Positions 1-10,228 are shown, counted from the first letter of the stretch. The stretch is 64,000 nt of DNA from Alteromonas sp. IB21 (GCF_016405965.1 NZ_JAEFCD010000027.1:1-64000); one strand, 5' to 3'. Translations and numbers: made by a program. Notes: a model not told the origin generated them from the sequence alone.

Positions 1-2127
1 CTGTTCTTTGGCAGTGATTCGTTTTATCGCTTCTGAAAGCCCAGAATAACGTTTATCAACCTTCGCAACCATACTACTGAAAGTGTTGTTATCAGCTATG
101 ATTAAGCAACCGTCTTTTGAACGGGTTAACCCGGTGTAGACCAAGCCTCGATGAAAAAGGTTAGCGGCTTTTTCGCTATCAGGCTTCGGCAAAATCAGTA
201 CTACATGGTTAAATTCAGAGCCCTGGGATTTATGAATAGTCATTGCATATACGGTTTCAAACTGCGGAACTCTTGACAGTGATATGCTGCGAAGCACTTG
301 CTTTTGCTGCCCGTCACTCGCGTCGACGATTTGTTTGTCATCTGTACTTGGAACCTGGCCTTCATTTTTTGTATCTTGGTAAAACCAAGCATAAAGTTTA
401 CCCTTGCTATCTGGCCAAATTACGCCAACCTCACCGTTTGAAAGTCGCTGCGGATGATGATTTTTTACTATCATTATCGGCTGGCCCTGATAGAAGTGCC
501 CTTCTCGCCTCTTAATTTTGTGCTTAATGGCATCGAATACAAGACTGTTCAAACCTTCAACACCCATTACACCCTTTCGTACGGGTGTGAGCCATCGGAC
601 ATAATTCAGGCAACTAAGCGCGTCTTCAGCGCTTTTTGCATCAAATATTGGCGAGAAACTTTCTTTTGCAAGCTTCTGTAAATCTCGAGTATTTACTTGT
701 TGTTCTGGCAATAGGTGAACGCCAGCTTTCAAGCCCAACAGTGCATTTGACGTGATGTTTGTCTTTTCATCGCCACGACCATGTTCACCGATGGCGGCAA
801 TTGCTTCATTAGCATCGCCACGCTGAATAGCTGTCGCCACCTTGGCCACCTGCCCCTTGAAGCGCTGCGGTGCCTGAAGTGTCGCCACATAAGTCTTGGC
901 TTCCTCATTTACAGGCAACAAGGGGAGATGTGGGCAAAGCGTTGCAATACTCTGTCGCATTAAAGAAGGCACGCCCCCCATTGAAAGCGCGCCATCACGA
1001 GCACTTGCACTACTTGATATAGCATTATCGTCCATGTCAAAACCCACTGTTTCGTCACTAACGAGTTGTTCTAGCACATTGCCAAGCTCCACCGCAGGCA
1101 ACTGGTCGGCGTCGCCGATAAGATAAAGCCGTGCATGATCTGGCAATGCCCTAACGATGCGAGTCATTAACGCTAAATCGACCATACTTGCTTCGTCTAC
1201 AATGAGTACGTCAGCAGTCAATTGGTTATACTGGTTGTACTTTGTTGAAACGCCGAATTCGCGAAGCCCTAGCAATCTGTGCAGGGTTACGGCATCGGTA
1301 GGCACTTTATCAAGCGCACTATCGTCTACCTTCCCGCGAAGTCCTTCTATACTGCTTATAATAGACTCAGTCATGCGCTGCTGCGCTTTACCGGTAGGGG
1401 CTGCCAGTACAATTTTTAAGTTCTCATTACTTGCCTGGAGCGCGAGTAATAAGCGCAACACGGTATAGGTTTTCCCCGTTCCCGGCCCACCGTTTATGAC
1501 GCAAAAGCGCTGCATCAAACTTTTAGCAACGGCGATTTGCTGCCAGTCCTGATGTTCTATGGTTTGTATAGGGAATATAGCAGGCCAAAGCTGCTTAACT
1601 TTTTCGCTAGCGTCTTCAGTTAACGGCTCAAGCGCTGCCCGCTTTACAACGTTTCTCGCTACCTCTTGTTCAAACTCATAGTAGCGGCGGCTGTAAAGTT
1701 TGCCATTGTCATAGACGAACAACTGGGCAACCTGCTCGTTTTTAAGCGCACTTTTCACAATTTTAAGTAGAGGCGTTAATTCTGGTAACAGAAAGCCTGC
1801 TTTAAGCGCTTTTTCTTCTTCATGCCCGCTTGCATGAATTTCGTCTGATTGAAGTACGTCGCCAGATGGTTGCTCAGCAATATTACTTGCCGCCGAAGGT
1901 GCTACTTCTTTAAAAAGCGTAGTTCCCGCAACGTCTTTTAAATAAACACAGCTATGGCCATTTCGCTGCATGTACGATAGGTGTACCAATAAACCTGCCC
2001 ATATTAAAGCATCGCTTTCAGACAGCGGTTCTACAAAGCCAAACTCTTTTGCGACGAACTTATCGATGGCTTCAATGCCAAATAAGTTATCGAAAAACAA
2101 CGACACTGAATGTTGATTGTTATTCAT
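1..2127 (-). CDS. recD: RecD, exodeoxyribonuclease V alpha subunit (3' end outside window)
   Basis: RecD is the 5'-3' helicase subunit of RecBCD, which unwinds and resects double-strand breaks. The frame is open from an ATG at 2127 to the window edge (about 709 residues), so the C-terminus is missing. Visible motifs are the Walker A loop GGPGTGKT near residues 212-219, a Walker B-like LIVDEASMVD, the GDADQLPAVELG helicase motif, and a late TIHKSQGSEF motif followed by VYTGLTRSK, all typical of RecD superfamily 1 helicases. The start lies 8 bases after the recB stop, so it is the last gene of a recC-recB-recD operon. Identification is firm. Confidence 0.96.
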   Translation of the reverse strand, partial: MNNNQHSVSLFFDNLFGIEAIDKFVAKEFGFVEPLSESDALIWAGLLVHLSYMQRNGHSCVYLKDVAGTTLFKEVAPSAASNIAEQPSGDVLQSDEIHASGHEEEKALKAGFLLPELTPLLKIVKSALKNEQVAQLFVYDNGKLYSRRYYEFEQEVARNVVKRAALEPLTEDASEKVKQLWPAIFPIQTIEHQDWQQIAVAKSLMQRFCVINGGPGTGKTYTVLRLLLALQASNENLKIVLAAPTGKAQQRMTESIISSIEGLRGKVDDSALDKVPTDAVTLHRLLGLREFGVSTKYNQYNQLTADVLIVDEASMVDLALMTRIVRALPDHARLYLIGDADQLPAVELGNVLEQLVSDETVGFDMDDNAISSSASARDGALSMGGVPSLMRQSIATLCPHLPLLPVNEEAKTYVATLQAPQRFKGQVAKVATAIQRGDANEAIAAIGEHGRGDEKTNITSNALLGLKAGVHLLPEQQVNTRDLQKLAKESFSPIFDAKSAEDALSCLNYVRWLTPVRKGVMGVEGLNSLVFDAIKHKIKRREGHFYQGQPIMIVKNHHPQRLSNGEVGVIWPDSKGKLYAWFYQDTKNEGQVPSTDDKQIVDASDGQQKQVLRSISLSRVPQFETVYAMTIHKSQGSEFNHVVLILPKPDSEKAANLFHRGLVYTGLTRSKDGCLIIADNNTFSSMVAKVDKRYSGLSEAIKRITAKEQ

Positions 2128-2135
2128 TGCTTCTC

Positions 2136-5100
2136 CTATTCGTCGTCGAAAATAAACTGCTGCTGACCCGAAGGCTTTTGGCTTTCACTTGAAGAATTAG
2201 CATTCGTATCTTTTTGAAGTGGATCAGCCGAAACTGTTTCACTTAAAGGTGCCTCGGTTTCATCCCCATTATCTAGCGGGTCTGGAGGGGTGTGCGTAGT
2301 GCCTTTACTTGCGAAAATAGCGTCCAGTTGATGAAGCAAACTGGATGGAATATGGGTATAAAACACCCCTTCCCCTTGCTCGTTTTCTGGGTGCATGCCA
2401 CGTAAATAAAGGTAGTAGACGCCTCCAAAATGAGTATCGGGATCATAATCTGCCAATGTATTGCTCAAATAACGATGCAGTGCCAAGCAATAAATTAAAT
2501 ACTGCAGATCGTAAAGGTGATGCTGATTATTGTGAAACAGCGCTGAAGGCATGTAGCTTTCAAGGGTATCACCCAGCCAGGTTGACTTGTAATCGGCTAC
2601 AAAAAACTGACCGTCATGTTCAAAAATTAAATCGATAAATCCATGCATCATACCTTTAAGCTTAGCCGTTATGAGCTGGGGAGCCGGTTCAGCCTCACCG
2701 CCCAAGGTTTCCGCCACGCTTTGCCGATGGGTATTGAGCACTTCTCGAAGTAATGTCCACTGCGTGTCGTTCATTGGAAAGTAGAACTCTGCCTCGCGCA
2801 GAGTTTGTTCTAGCGTCAAATCGCTCAAACTCAATTGCATGTCAGGGTACAAAGGCGTTTGTAAAGCTTCATCAAGCCACTCGTAAAGAAAAGCGGTACG
2901 CTTTTCATCTAACCCAAAGCGATTAACTAACTCTTTGCCAGTTTCTTCCCAAACCGGCGCACTGAAATCACTATGCTCTAAAATATCGTGAAGTAAGTTA
3001 CCTGCACTTGCTCCTTTTTCTAGCGTAAAACGCAGGTCATTTCGAGTTACTGCACTTACTTCAACAAACGGATTGCGGTGTGAACTCACAGTCGCGTTAA
3101 GTATTTCACCATCAGCAGATAACGTATCGAGCGCGTACACTTCTTCATCACGGATGGTTTGAAGTACAGGGACACTTGGAAGGTTTTGGCTTGTGCCTTC
3201 GGCTATTTCAGTATTTTTCACTGGGCCACTGGTTGTTAAACGGCTCATGGCTGAAAACGAATAAAGCCGCCATTCCTCGCTTGCGGTGCCCGTAAATTGA
3301 AGTGCCGAAAGTTGAGGAATCATTTCATTTTGTTCAAAGCCTGAATACACTTCCACAAGCTCATCACCGTCTATATAGCTTGCATGAGATTCGTCCTCTT
3401 CGGCGACGCGGCGTAATACACTCGACCAGTCATTACCCAACCCATCTTCCCCACTCACGCCCAAGGCGCGGGCCAGCGCGCTTTTTTCGTTATTAGCCAG
3501 TAGAATTACCCCCATATAACAACGGTGTGCCGCTCGCGTCACCGCAACATAGGCAAGGCGCATGTCCTCTGCTTCGCTTTCACTTTGAACCCGAGATATG
3601 GCTTGCGCAGTTTGACCTAACTGCATTTGCAAATCTTGCTTGTCTTCATCGTAGTAGGTAAATATTTGAGACGTGGAATTACCATTTTTTGCCGCATCAC
3701 GATAGCCCGTTGCATAAGGAATGAACACGATGGGGTATTCAAGGCCCTTTGAGCCGTGCTGCGTGATTAAACGAATTAGCTGGCTGTCACTTTCAAGACG
3801 TAACGTAAGTTCTTCGTCACTTTCTGGCTTGTTAATTTGTTTATTTAGCCAGTCGAGTAGCTGTTCAGGTCGCTGATGTGTGGTGCTGGCTTTTTCCAGC
3901 ACTTCGGCAAGATGCTGATAGTTTGTAAGCGCGCGTTCCACGCTATCAGCATGAGGGACGTAGCTGTCTTGCATTAGGTGCAGAAGCACGCTCATACAGC
4001 CTTTCTGAAGCCACATGTCGCGCAAAGACAATACCTTGTCCATCGCTTTATCCCACATAGCATCATCTTCGTGGTAAAGCAGTTCAATTAGGGTCTGTGG
4101 GCTATAGCCCCAAAGCGGAGATGCTAAGCTAGAGGAAACGTTGCTGGTATCGTTCGCATTCCATATACCGTTAAGAAGCCTGAGAACATCTTTCGCTTCG
4201 GCACTAGCAAACAAATTGCTTCGATCGCTTAAATAAACGCAGGCTAACCCTTTTTGCTGTAGAACGTTTTTGATAGCGCCGGCTTCGGTCCTGTCTTTTA
4301 CTAGAATAGCGATATCTTGCGGCTTTACCGGTTTTGTTTCACCGTTGTCTAATTGAAATTGAGCCTCGTTTAGCAAGCGATAAATCTCTTGCGCAATCCA
4401 CTGGGCCATTTTACGACGCATGATGTTGGTATTTTCTTTCTCTTCCAAGCACATGCTCACGTAATTCATCGCGCTACGCTGCGCTGCAGGGTCTATCAAT
4501 GGGGTTTTAGCCGCTGCCGCTTTGGGCGTAAATTCAACGGGGTTATATTTGATGTCGAAGCCAAACACATCTGTGGGTGCATTCGATGCGACGGGTGCAC
4601 CATAAAATAACCGGTTATAGGCTTTTACCATCCCCTCTACCGAGCGCCAGTTGGTGTTCATTACCCAGCGATAGTCTGCTTGTCTGGCCGCCTTCAAGTA
4701 GGTGAAGATATCCCCTCCGCGAAAGCGATATATTGCCTGTTTAGGGTCGCCAATCATTAATAAAGCACTGACTCTTGCCGACGCGCTCCCCTCGTTATCG
4801 TTTGAAAGGTCTGTTTCCGTTTGTGAGGTCAAATTGCTCGATGCATTAGGATAAACCGCATCTAAAATGGCGTATTGCTTGGCATCGGTATCTTGGAACT
4901 CATCAATAAGCGCCACAGGAAATTTTTTTCGAAGTTCAGGGACAAGTGTATTGTTCGGCTTAACCACCTCATCGGCTAACATGCGAATAAGGTCGTCAAA
5001 ATCGATAACACCAAGTTGCTTTTTCTGTTTATCAACGCGCCCTTTAATGAACGCAATGGCTTCTATAACCAGCTTAAACACGGGTACTTTAGCCAGTGCA

Positions 5101-6134
5101 TTATCCTTTTCGCCGAATACTTTTTTCAATGCAGCCGCAAACTCTTTAATCGGCGTTAGTATTTCTTTTACCCCTGAAGAATTTTTCGCGTAGCGAGTGC
5201 CTTTAACAAATGCTTCTGCTTCAGGCGGGGGTAAGTAATATTGCCCGCTATCTGCGCATGAACGTAACCAGCTCTTTAATGCGGCTAATTCCTGCGGCCT
5301 TTCTTTCTTATGAGCAGGTGTTTTAATAAGCTGCTCAACTAACAACCCCTCATTATCTTCTACGCTTTGCGATAGCGTTTTTACGTAGGCTATAGAAGTA
5401 TGCGGCGATTCATCTAGCTGCCTTTGATAGGCAAGCTCAATATCCTGCTCGCTAAGCATTAATGGGGTCAGAGTACTTTTAATGCTGGCATTAAACTCTA
5501 GTAACAGCCTTTCAGGTGTATGCCACCCAGACTCTGCCAACAGCCTAAAATCGTCTTCGTCCTTGCTCACCTTTCGAATGTAATCTTCTGCCGCCTGAAG
5601 GTACAAGTCGCCCGTGTCATTACCTAAATTTAACGACATGGCAAAACCACTGTTAAACGCCAATTGGGTAATGACGTGCTGGCAGAAGCCGTGAATAGTG
5701 AAAACCGACGCTTCATCAAGTTCTAACTGTGCAGCTTTTAGCAAAGCCAGGCTTTCGTCGGTATTACAGCTAGTAAACAAATGCTGATAAACAGGGTCGC
5801 AGTTGCTGTCAATTTGATTGTCATTCTCTTTGGCTTGCTGCCAAATCAGTAACGCCTCTCTTAAGGTTTTGGCAATACGCCCTTTTATTTCTTCGGTGGC
5901 AGCTTTGGTGAACGTCATTACCAATATTTCTTTTACCGTCAGCTTTTTTTCTAACAGTAAACGTAAATATAACCGGGTAATGTTAAAGGTTTTACCCGTC
6001 CCTGCGCTGGCTTCTATTAGATGACGCCCTTTTAATGGCATTGCTACCACATCAAGCAGTTGCGCGTCATTGTTGGCCTCAAGCTGGGTTTGGGTTGCCA
6101 TATCGCTTTCAGAGGATGGGGTAATATTGCTCAT
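2136..6134 (-). CDS. recB: RecB, exodeoxyribonuclease V beta subunit
   Basis: RecB is the 3'-5' helicase and the only nuclease subunit of RecBCD. The 1332-residue protein starts with a UvrD-type helicase: Walker A ASAGTGKT near residues 42-49, Walker B ALIDEFQDTD, GDPKQAIYRFRGGD, motif V THQ-type QHGSKGLEYPIVF, and motif VI YVAVTRAAHR. The C-terminal nuclease domain shows GNLLHDILEHSDF, GFIDLIFEHDGQFFV and the catalytic ADYKS. The length is near the 1180-residue E. coli protein, somewhat longer, with an extra low-complexity acidic tail of about 60 residues. Its ATG overlaps the recC stop by 4 bases, implying translational coupling. Confidence 0.97.
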   Translation of the reverse strand: MSNITPSSESDMATQTQLEANNDAQLLDVVAMPLKGRHLIEASAGTGKTFNITRLYLRLLLEKKLTVKEILVMTFTKAATEEIKGRIAKTLREALLIWQQAKENDNQIDSNCDPVYQHLFTSCNTDESLALLKAAQLELDEASVFTIHGFCQHVITQLAFNSGFAMSLNLGNDTGDLYLQAAEDYIRKVSKDEDDFRLLAESGWHTPERLLLEFNASIKSTLTPLMLSEQDIELAYQRQLDESPHTSIAYVKTLSQSVEDNEGLLVEQLIKTPAHKKERPQELAALKSWLRSCADSGQYYLPPPEAEAFVKGTRYAKNSSGVKEILTPIKEFAAALKKVFGEKDNALAKVPVFKLVIEAIAFIKGRVDKQKKQLGVIDFDDLIRMLADEVVKPNNTLVPELRKKFPVALIDEFQDTDAKQYAILDAVYPNASSNLTSQTETDLSNDNEGSASARVSALLMIGDPKQAIYRFRGGDIFTYLKAARQADYRWVMNTNWRSVEGMVKAYNRLFYGAPVASNAPTDVFGFDIKYNPVEFTPKAAAAKTPLIDPAAQRSAMNYVSMCLEEKENTNIMRRKMAQWIAQEIYRLLNEAQFQLDNGETKPVKPQDIAILVKDRTEAGAIKNVLQQKGLACVYLSDRSNLFASAEAKDVLRLLNGIWNANDTSNVSSSLASPLWGYSPQTLIELLYHEDDAMWDKAMDKVLSLRDMWLQKGCMSVLLHLMQDSYVPHADSVERALTNYQHLAEVLEKASTTHQRPEQLLDWLNKQINKPESDEELTLRLESDSQLIRLITQHGSKGLEYPIVFIPYATGYRDAAKNGNSTSQIFTYYDEDKQDLQMQLGQTAQAISRVQSESEAEDMRLAYVAVTRAAHRCYMGVILLANNEKSALARALGVSGEDGLGNDWSSVLRRVAEEDESHASYIDGDELVEVYSGFEQNEMIPQLSALQFTGTASEEWRLYSFSAMSRLTTSGPVKNTEIAEGTSQNLPSVPVLQTIRDEEVYALDTLSADGEILNATVSSHRNPFVEVSAVTRNDLRFTLEKGASAGNLLHDILEHSDFSAPVWEETGKELVNRFGLDEKRTAFLYEWLDEALQTPLYPDMQLSLSDLTLEQTLREAEFYFPMNDTQWTLLREVLNTHRQSVAETLGGEAEPAPQLITAKLKGMMHGFIDLIFEHDGQFFVADYKSTWLGDTLESYMPSALFHNNQHHLYDLQYLIYCLALHRYLSNTLADYDPDTHFGGVYYLYLRGMHPENEQGEGVFYTHIPSSLLHQLDAIFASKGTTHTPPDPLDNGDETEAPLSETVSADPLQKDTNANSSSESQKPSGQQQFIFDDE

Positions 6135-9100
6135 AACTTCTCCTCTTGAGATGCGTTGTTCACCATGGCGAGTAGTAAAAAGGCACTTAAATGCGGCACA
6201 TCACTCCAATTGATGCCTTGAGGAAATAGCCAGTTAAGATAAGGGTTATTGCCCATGTCTGCGCTATACTGCCCGCTACTTTGCTGCCAATCGGTTAGCG
6301 CCCGTTGTAATTCTACCGTGTCGAAAAGCTCAGCGGCATGACCGACTATCTGTTTAACCTTTTCATCTTTTTCTTCGTTTGGCACATCATCTTTGTCTAC
6401 GAACGGACATATTTCGTCAATTGTAACTCGAAGCTGACTTAGAAGCGCCTTGTCAGCTTCGCTAAAACTTTCATCATTAAGCACAAGCGTGCGTAGAATT
6501 TCGTTAAACAGTAAAGGGTTTACGCTATCTACGATAGGTTTACTCTCAGAATTTCTCTTTCCGGGGATGATGCTGTCAAAAAGGCTTAGATACACGGGCG
6601 TTGGTGCAGTATAAATAGCCAAATAAAGCTGCTCGATAAATAATAGCAATTGCGCGGCGGTATCACGTTCAAACGCAGGAAACGTTTGTTTCTTCAGCGT
6701 AGTTTCCCCTTTTTCCCACGAGCATGAATAGATTTCTAGTGGATAACCGGTATAGCTAGTTTCTTCATTGCTACAAGAAAAGACCAACTGAGAGATGAAA
6801 AAGCCCAGCGCTCTGTGAGTGTCAACCTTTCCCGCACAGAGCTCTACTAATGCATCGCTACCTCTGAATGCCGCAGTGCTGAAGGTGATATATTTCCCTT
6901 TAAATTGTGCCTTTTTAGGGTCCGCATCGTGAGGGCCCATGGCTTGACTAAGCGCTAGTGCACCTTCTTTCCACATTTCCACTTCATCCATCGCCACAGG
7001 ATTATTGGGGATATCTCCTCTAAGGGATGCATACGTGATCACTTGTTCACTGTAAGTAAGTTCATTGGAGTCATGTTCACCAGATGCCACGCGCTCAGGC
7101 GATGAAAATATAGCGTCGAGCACCTGATAACGCAGCAATGCATTAGTTTCAAAAGGTTCGCTGTTTTCAAGCAGGGTAAATGATTGCGATAAATTCACGC
7201 CAAGCCTTTGTATGGAAAAATGCTCAAGCGGATCTTTAAATGCTCTGGCGATTTGCATATTCGACAAACGTAGCGCTTGTGTTGCAAGTGCATGGGGCGA
7301 CTGGCTAATATCAGCTGTCGCCGTATCAAGGGAGGTATCAACAACATCAGCGTTTTCATTCGTATCAGCCGCGTTAGCACCTAATTTGTTGTGCTGAAGC
7401 GCATCGGCTAGGCGAAGCCACCCCGTTTCATAACTGGGCAACGCCCCAGCAAAAACCGCTTCACTGAAGGGATGTAACGGCGCATGAACCGCGTATTTCT
7501 CTAGTGACAATGCATAGTTATTTTCAAGCATATCCATGAACTCGGCCAAAACGAGACTGGGCTGTCGTTCGCTGTTATTCGTTACATCGTTACCTTGATA
7601 GCTTAAATACAGGCTTTCCCGGGTTGAGATAATAGCTTCTAGGAATAAGTACCTGTCTTCCAATCGTCTAGAGCGATCGCCAACCCTGCGACCATCACTT
7701 GCCATTAAATCGAGCCCTAACGGGCTTGATTTACGAGGAAACTCACTGTCATTCAGGCCTAAAATACACACTTTTTTAAACGGTATGCTTCGCATTGGAA
7801 GCATCGAGCATACGGTAACCTGACCGGTCATAAAGTGGTTTCCGGCATCTGGAGATGAAAATCGATTGAGCAAAAGATCTCGAACCTGTCGCAAGGTTAA
7901 TTCGTGCTCATAGTTAGCTTCTTCACACCGGGCGGCTAGGTCTGCGGCGACTTTGGCGATGAGATCCCAGCTTTGCTGCTGATCTTTTGTAGGCATAAAG
8001 CAGGCGTCACGAAGCGCAATCAATGCTTTAGACCACTGTTCTGGCGTTCGGGGTTGGGTTAACTCTTGAGCAAATTTCCCCAGTAACGCCACCACTTCTA
8101 TGAGCTTACCTAACGTTAACGCGCTTTGCCCTTCCACATCGGGAATGGTAAGTAGTTCACTCACTATCATTTCACTATCTGGCGCAAGCATGCCCATAAG
8201 TAAACGGCGAATGCCCCACCACCAGCTATAGGTGTCGTCTAAATTTACGCCTTCTGACACCGCAGTTTTATGAGCGCTATTAAGGCCCCAATGAATGTGT
8301 GCCTGCTTCAACCAAACGACCATTTGCTCTATATCATCTTGAGACACGGAAAAGCGCTTTTGAACCGAGTCGAGCTGTAAGTAATCCAAAATATCCGATA
8401 CACCAAAGCGGCTATCAGGTAACTGTAGCAAGGCCATGAATGCTGCAATAAGGGGCTCTGCATCCATGGGGCTTCTGTCAGCAATAGTACAAGGAAGACG
8501 TACCTGCCCAGTACCGCCTAAAGATTTGGTACCCACACGGTGAAATACTGCATCAACAAACGGCGCGTAATTCTCAATCGCCGGGCACATCACCAGGATA
8601 TCAGAGGGTGTGCGATTTTTGTCTTGAGACAACCAGTGCAGCAAGTGGTCATGTAACACTTGAACTTCGCGCAGTGCAGAATGGGTGCACATTACGGTGA
8701 CACTGTCGTCTTTATCCTTTAATTGGCGAGTCAGCGGCTTGGGGTGAGCAGCCTGAAGAATATCATTGTGAATATAGTCGAGTAGGCCTCTGGAATGACA
8801 CTGTCCGCGTTCATCCTCTCCCTCACCTGCACTTTCGAAATCTGGCGAGTCGAATGCACTTATTTCAAACGTATCCAGCTCGGTGAGTAAGTTAAACAGT
8901 TCTCGGCCCTGCTTTCCTAAGTTGCCAAGCAGTGGGTTAGATTGGTCTTCTTCCATCCACTTTTTAAGCCCTTCTAAACGAAGCAGCTTGGCTTGCTCAC
9001 TACTACTTTTTGCTTCACCCCAATAGTTAACACTGGGGTTGAGGTGAAAGATATGTATATCGATGTGCTGGGCAAGGGCATCGAAAAACGCAATGAGTTG

Positions 9101-9760
9101 GGGCGCCATGGTGTTTATGGCAAAAACAATAACGCGCTTGGGCAAATGAGCAGGTACGTTACCCGCTTCTAGCGCTTCTAGCGTCATTTGATGTAAGCGT
9201 GCGGGATGCAAAGGCTGGTCTTTCGCTAAAATTCGCCAAATTTCACTTTGCCACACTTCCATATCGTCGAATACGGCTTGCTCGTTCTTTTCCCATTTAA
9301 ACAACCAATCTGGGCGGTACAGCAAGTATTGTTCATATACGTCGGCCAGTGCCGTAGCAAGCTGAAGGCGCTGAAGCCCCTGCTCCTGCTCACTACCTGC
9401 ACTCTGCCAGTATTTGTTAACCTGCTCGAATGCATCGCTATTCATTAGAGAGCTGTCTTGAAGAACATTATCTATACGCCACGTGAGTACTTCGCGGCGA
9501 TAAGGCGATTGCTTGGGTACCCTATCAGAGCCCAGCACAGTGCGTGCTGTATTCCACATAAAACGCACGGGCAGTGGGTAGTCGATGTTCATGGCTACGC
9601 CGTGTTCGTTAGCCATCTGCATGCTTACCCAATGTTGCATACCTGGGCTTTCAACCAGGATTGTTTCTGGGGTAAATACGCCCAAAGGCTGTTGACGTAA
9701 AAGCGTAGTAAGAAGAAAACTTAAGTGTTCTAATTTGTTTGAGGGATATAGCGCAAGCAA
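6131..9760 (-). CDS. recC: RecC, exodeoxyribonuclease V gamma subunit
   Basis: RecC is the Chi-recognition and scaffold subunit of RecBCD. The 1209-residue product opens with LALYPSNKLEHLSFLL, the RecC N-terminal pattern, and carries the helicase-like but degenerate core (for example LGLNDSEFPRKSSPLGLDLM) and FKDPLEHFSIQRLGV typical of the family. The start is a TTG at 9760; an AAAGGA ribosome binding site 8 bases upstream supports it and no ATG fits better. It is first in the recC-recB-recD operon. Unlike E. coli there is no ptrA protease gene between recC and recB; they overlap directly. Confidence 0.94.
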   Translation of the reverse strand: MLALYPSNKLEHLSFLLTTLLRQQPLGVFTPETILVESPGMQHWVSMQMANEHGVAMNIDYPLPVRFMWNTARTVLGSDRVPKQSPYRREVLTWRIDNVLQDSSLMNSDAFEQVNKYWQSAGSEQEQGLQRLQLATALADVYEQYLLYRPDWLFKWEKNEQAVFDDMEVWQSEIWRILAKDQPLHPARLHQMTLEALEAGNVPAHLPKRVIVFAINTMAPQLIAFFDALAQHIDIHIFHLNPSVNYWGEAKSSSEQAKLLRLEGLKKWMEEDQSNPLLGNLGKQGRELFNLLTELDTFEISAFDSPDFESAGEGEDERGQCHSRGLLDYIHNDILQAAHPKPLTRQLKDKDDSVTVMCTHSALREVQVLHDHLLHWLSQDKNRTPSDILVMCPAIENYAPFVDAVFHRVGTKSLGGTGQVRLPCTIADRSPMDAEPLIAAFMALLQLPDSRFGVSDILDYLQLDSVQKRFSVSQDDIEQMVVWLKQAHIHWGLNSAHKTAVSEGVNLDDTYSWWWGIRRLLMGMLAPDSEMIVSELLTIPDVEGQSALTLGKLIEVVALLGKFAQELTQPRTPEQWSKALIALRDACFMPTKDQQQSWDLIAKVAADLAARCEEANYEHELTLRQVRDLLLNRFSSPDAGNHFMTGQVTVCSMLPMRSIPFKKVCILGLNDSEFPRKSSPLGLDLMASDGRRVGDRSRRLEDRYLFLEAIISTRESLYLSYQGNDVTNNSERQPSLVLAEFMDMLENNYALSLEKYAVHAPLHPFSEAVFAGALPSYETGWLRLADALQHNKLGANAADTNENADVVDTSLDTATADISQSPHALATQALRLSNMQIARAFKDPLEHFSIQRLGVNLSQSFTLLENSEPFETNALLRYQVLDAIFSSPERVASGEHDSNELTYSEQVITYASLRGDIPNNPVAMDEVEMWKEGALALSQAMGPHDADPKKAQFKGKYITFSTAAFRGSDALVELCAGKVDTHRALGFFISQLVFSCSNEETSYTGYPLEIYSCSWEKGETTLKKQTFPAFERDTAAQLLLFIEQLYLAIYTAPTPVYLSLFDSIIPGKRNSESKPIVDSVNPLLFNEILRTLVLNDESFSEADKALLSQLRVTIDEICPFVDKDDVPNEEKDEKVKQIVGHAAELFDTVELQRALTDWQQSSGQYSADMGNNPYLNWLFPQGINWSDVPHLSAFLLLAMVNNASQEEKL

Positions 9761-9937
9761 TCGAAAAATCCTTTGTAGAACGTACTTTTAGATATCGTGT
9801 AAATACCGTGCACACATCGTCGTCGATATAATTTAGTGTATCGTATTAAACAAAGTAGTTAAGTTATTTCTCTAAAAATGAGATAAGCAAATACCTTGCG
9901 CGGATAAAAATTGCGGGGGATCGCTATAGAATCGCCA

Positions 9938-9992
9938 TGCTAGTGCTGTTCAATAAAGCTATGCGAGTGCTGTTCAATAACGCTATGCGAGT
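9938..9992. repeat. 24-bp imperfect tandem repeat, about 2.3 copies
   Basis: Two 24-base units differing at two positions sit head to tail at 9938-9961 and 9962-9985, followed by a 7-base partial copy. Each contains TGCTGTTCAATAA. The repeat lies in the 5' spacer upstream of recC and downstream of the candidate small RNA. No function is evident; it may be a slippage duplication. Confidence 0.8.
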
Positions 9993-10069
9993 AATCATGG
10001 CCTTCGAATGAGGTATTGAACTTGGTAAAGCAGACAAGAGAAAAAGCGTGGGTGCAGTGTTTTTCGAGC

Positions 10070-10116
10070 AAAAAAAAACCCACACAGACCTCAGGACACG
10101 AAAAATCTGTATGGGT
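10070..10116 (-). terminator. Rho-independent terminator of the candidate small RNA
   Basis: On the minus strand, ACCCATACAGA (10106-10116) pairs with TCTGTGTGGGT (10078-10088) with one G-U pair, and is followed at once by a run of nine T. It faces away from dut and no minus-strand protein gene lies upstream, which is the main reason to propose a non-coding transcript here. Confidence 0.85.
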
Positions 10117-10202
10117 AAGGTTTACGGTCTACTCAGTAACAACGTGAATAAGCGTTGCCTGGCACTCATTCACGTTAGCGCTACTGCGCAGCACTGTTAA
10201 CG
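10070..10202 (-). ncRNA. candidate sigma-54-dependent small RNA (unnamed)
   Basis: No protein gene fits here, yet the minus strand has a complete transcription unit: a -24/-12 promoter match at 10213-10228, a predicted start near 10202, and a Rho-independent terminator ending at 10070. The roughly 133-nt transcript would fold as three stem-loops: AGTGCT/AGCGCT near the 5' end, a perfect 9-bp stem AACGTGAAT/ATTCACGTT (10141-10149 with 10168-10176), and the terminator. Size and layout recall sigma-54-driven regulators such as GlmY or Qrr, but I cannot assign it to a known family. A nine-base overlap with the Qrr core (ACGTTGTTA) is too short to count as homology. Confidence 0.6.
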
Positions 10203-10212
10203 CTTTAGATTT

Positions 10213-10228
10213 TGCATGTTGAATGCCA
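10213..10228 (-). promoter_or_regulatory. sigma-54 (-24/-12) promoter match for the small RNA
   Basis: The minus strand reads TGGCATTCAACATGCA. Against the known consensus TGGCACGRNNNTTGCW the essential GG and GC dinucleotides are present at the exact 12-base spacing, and TGGCA is perfect. It would place the start near 10202. Confidence 0.6.

Noticed and set aside
10070-10202. Similarity of the candidate small RNA to Vibrio Qrr RNAs
   Set aside because: Only ACGTTGTTA plus a following TGA is shared; the Qrr core and 5' stem are absent, so homology is not supported.
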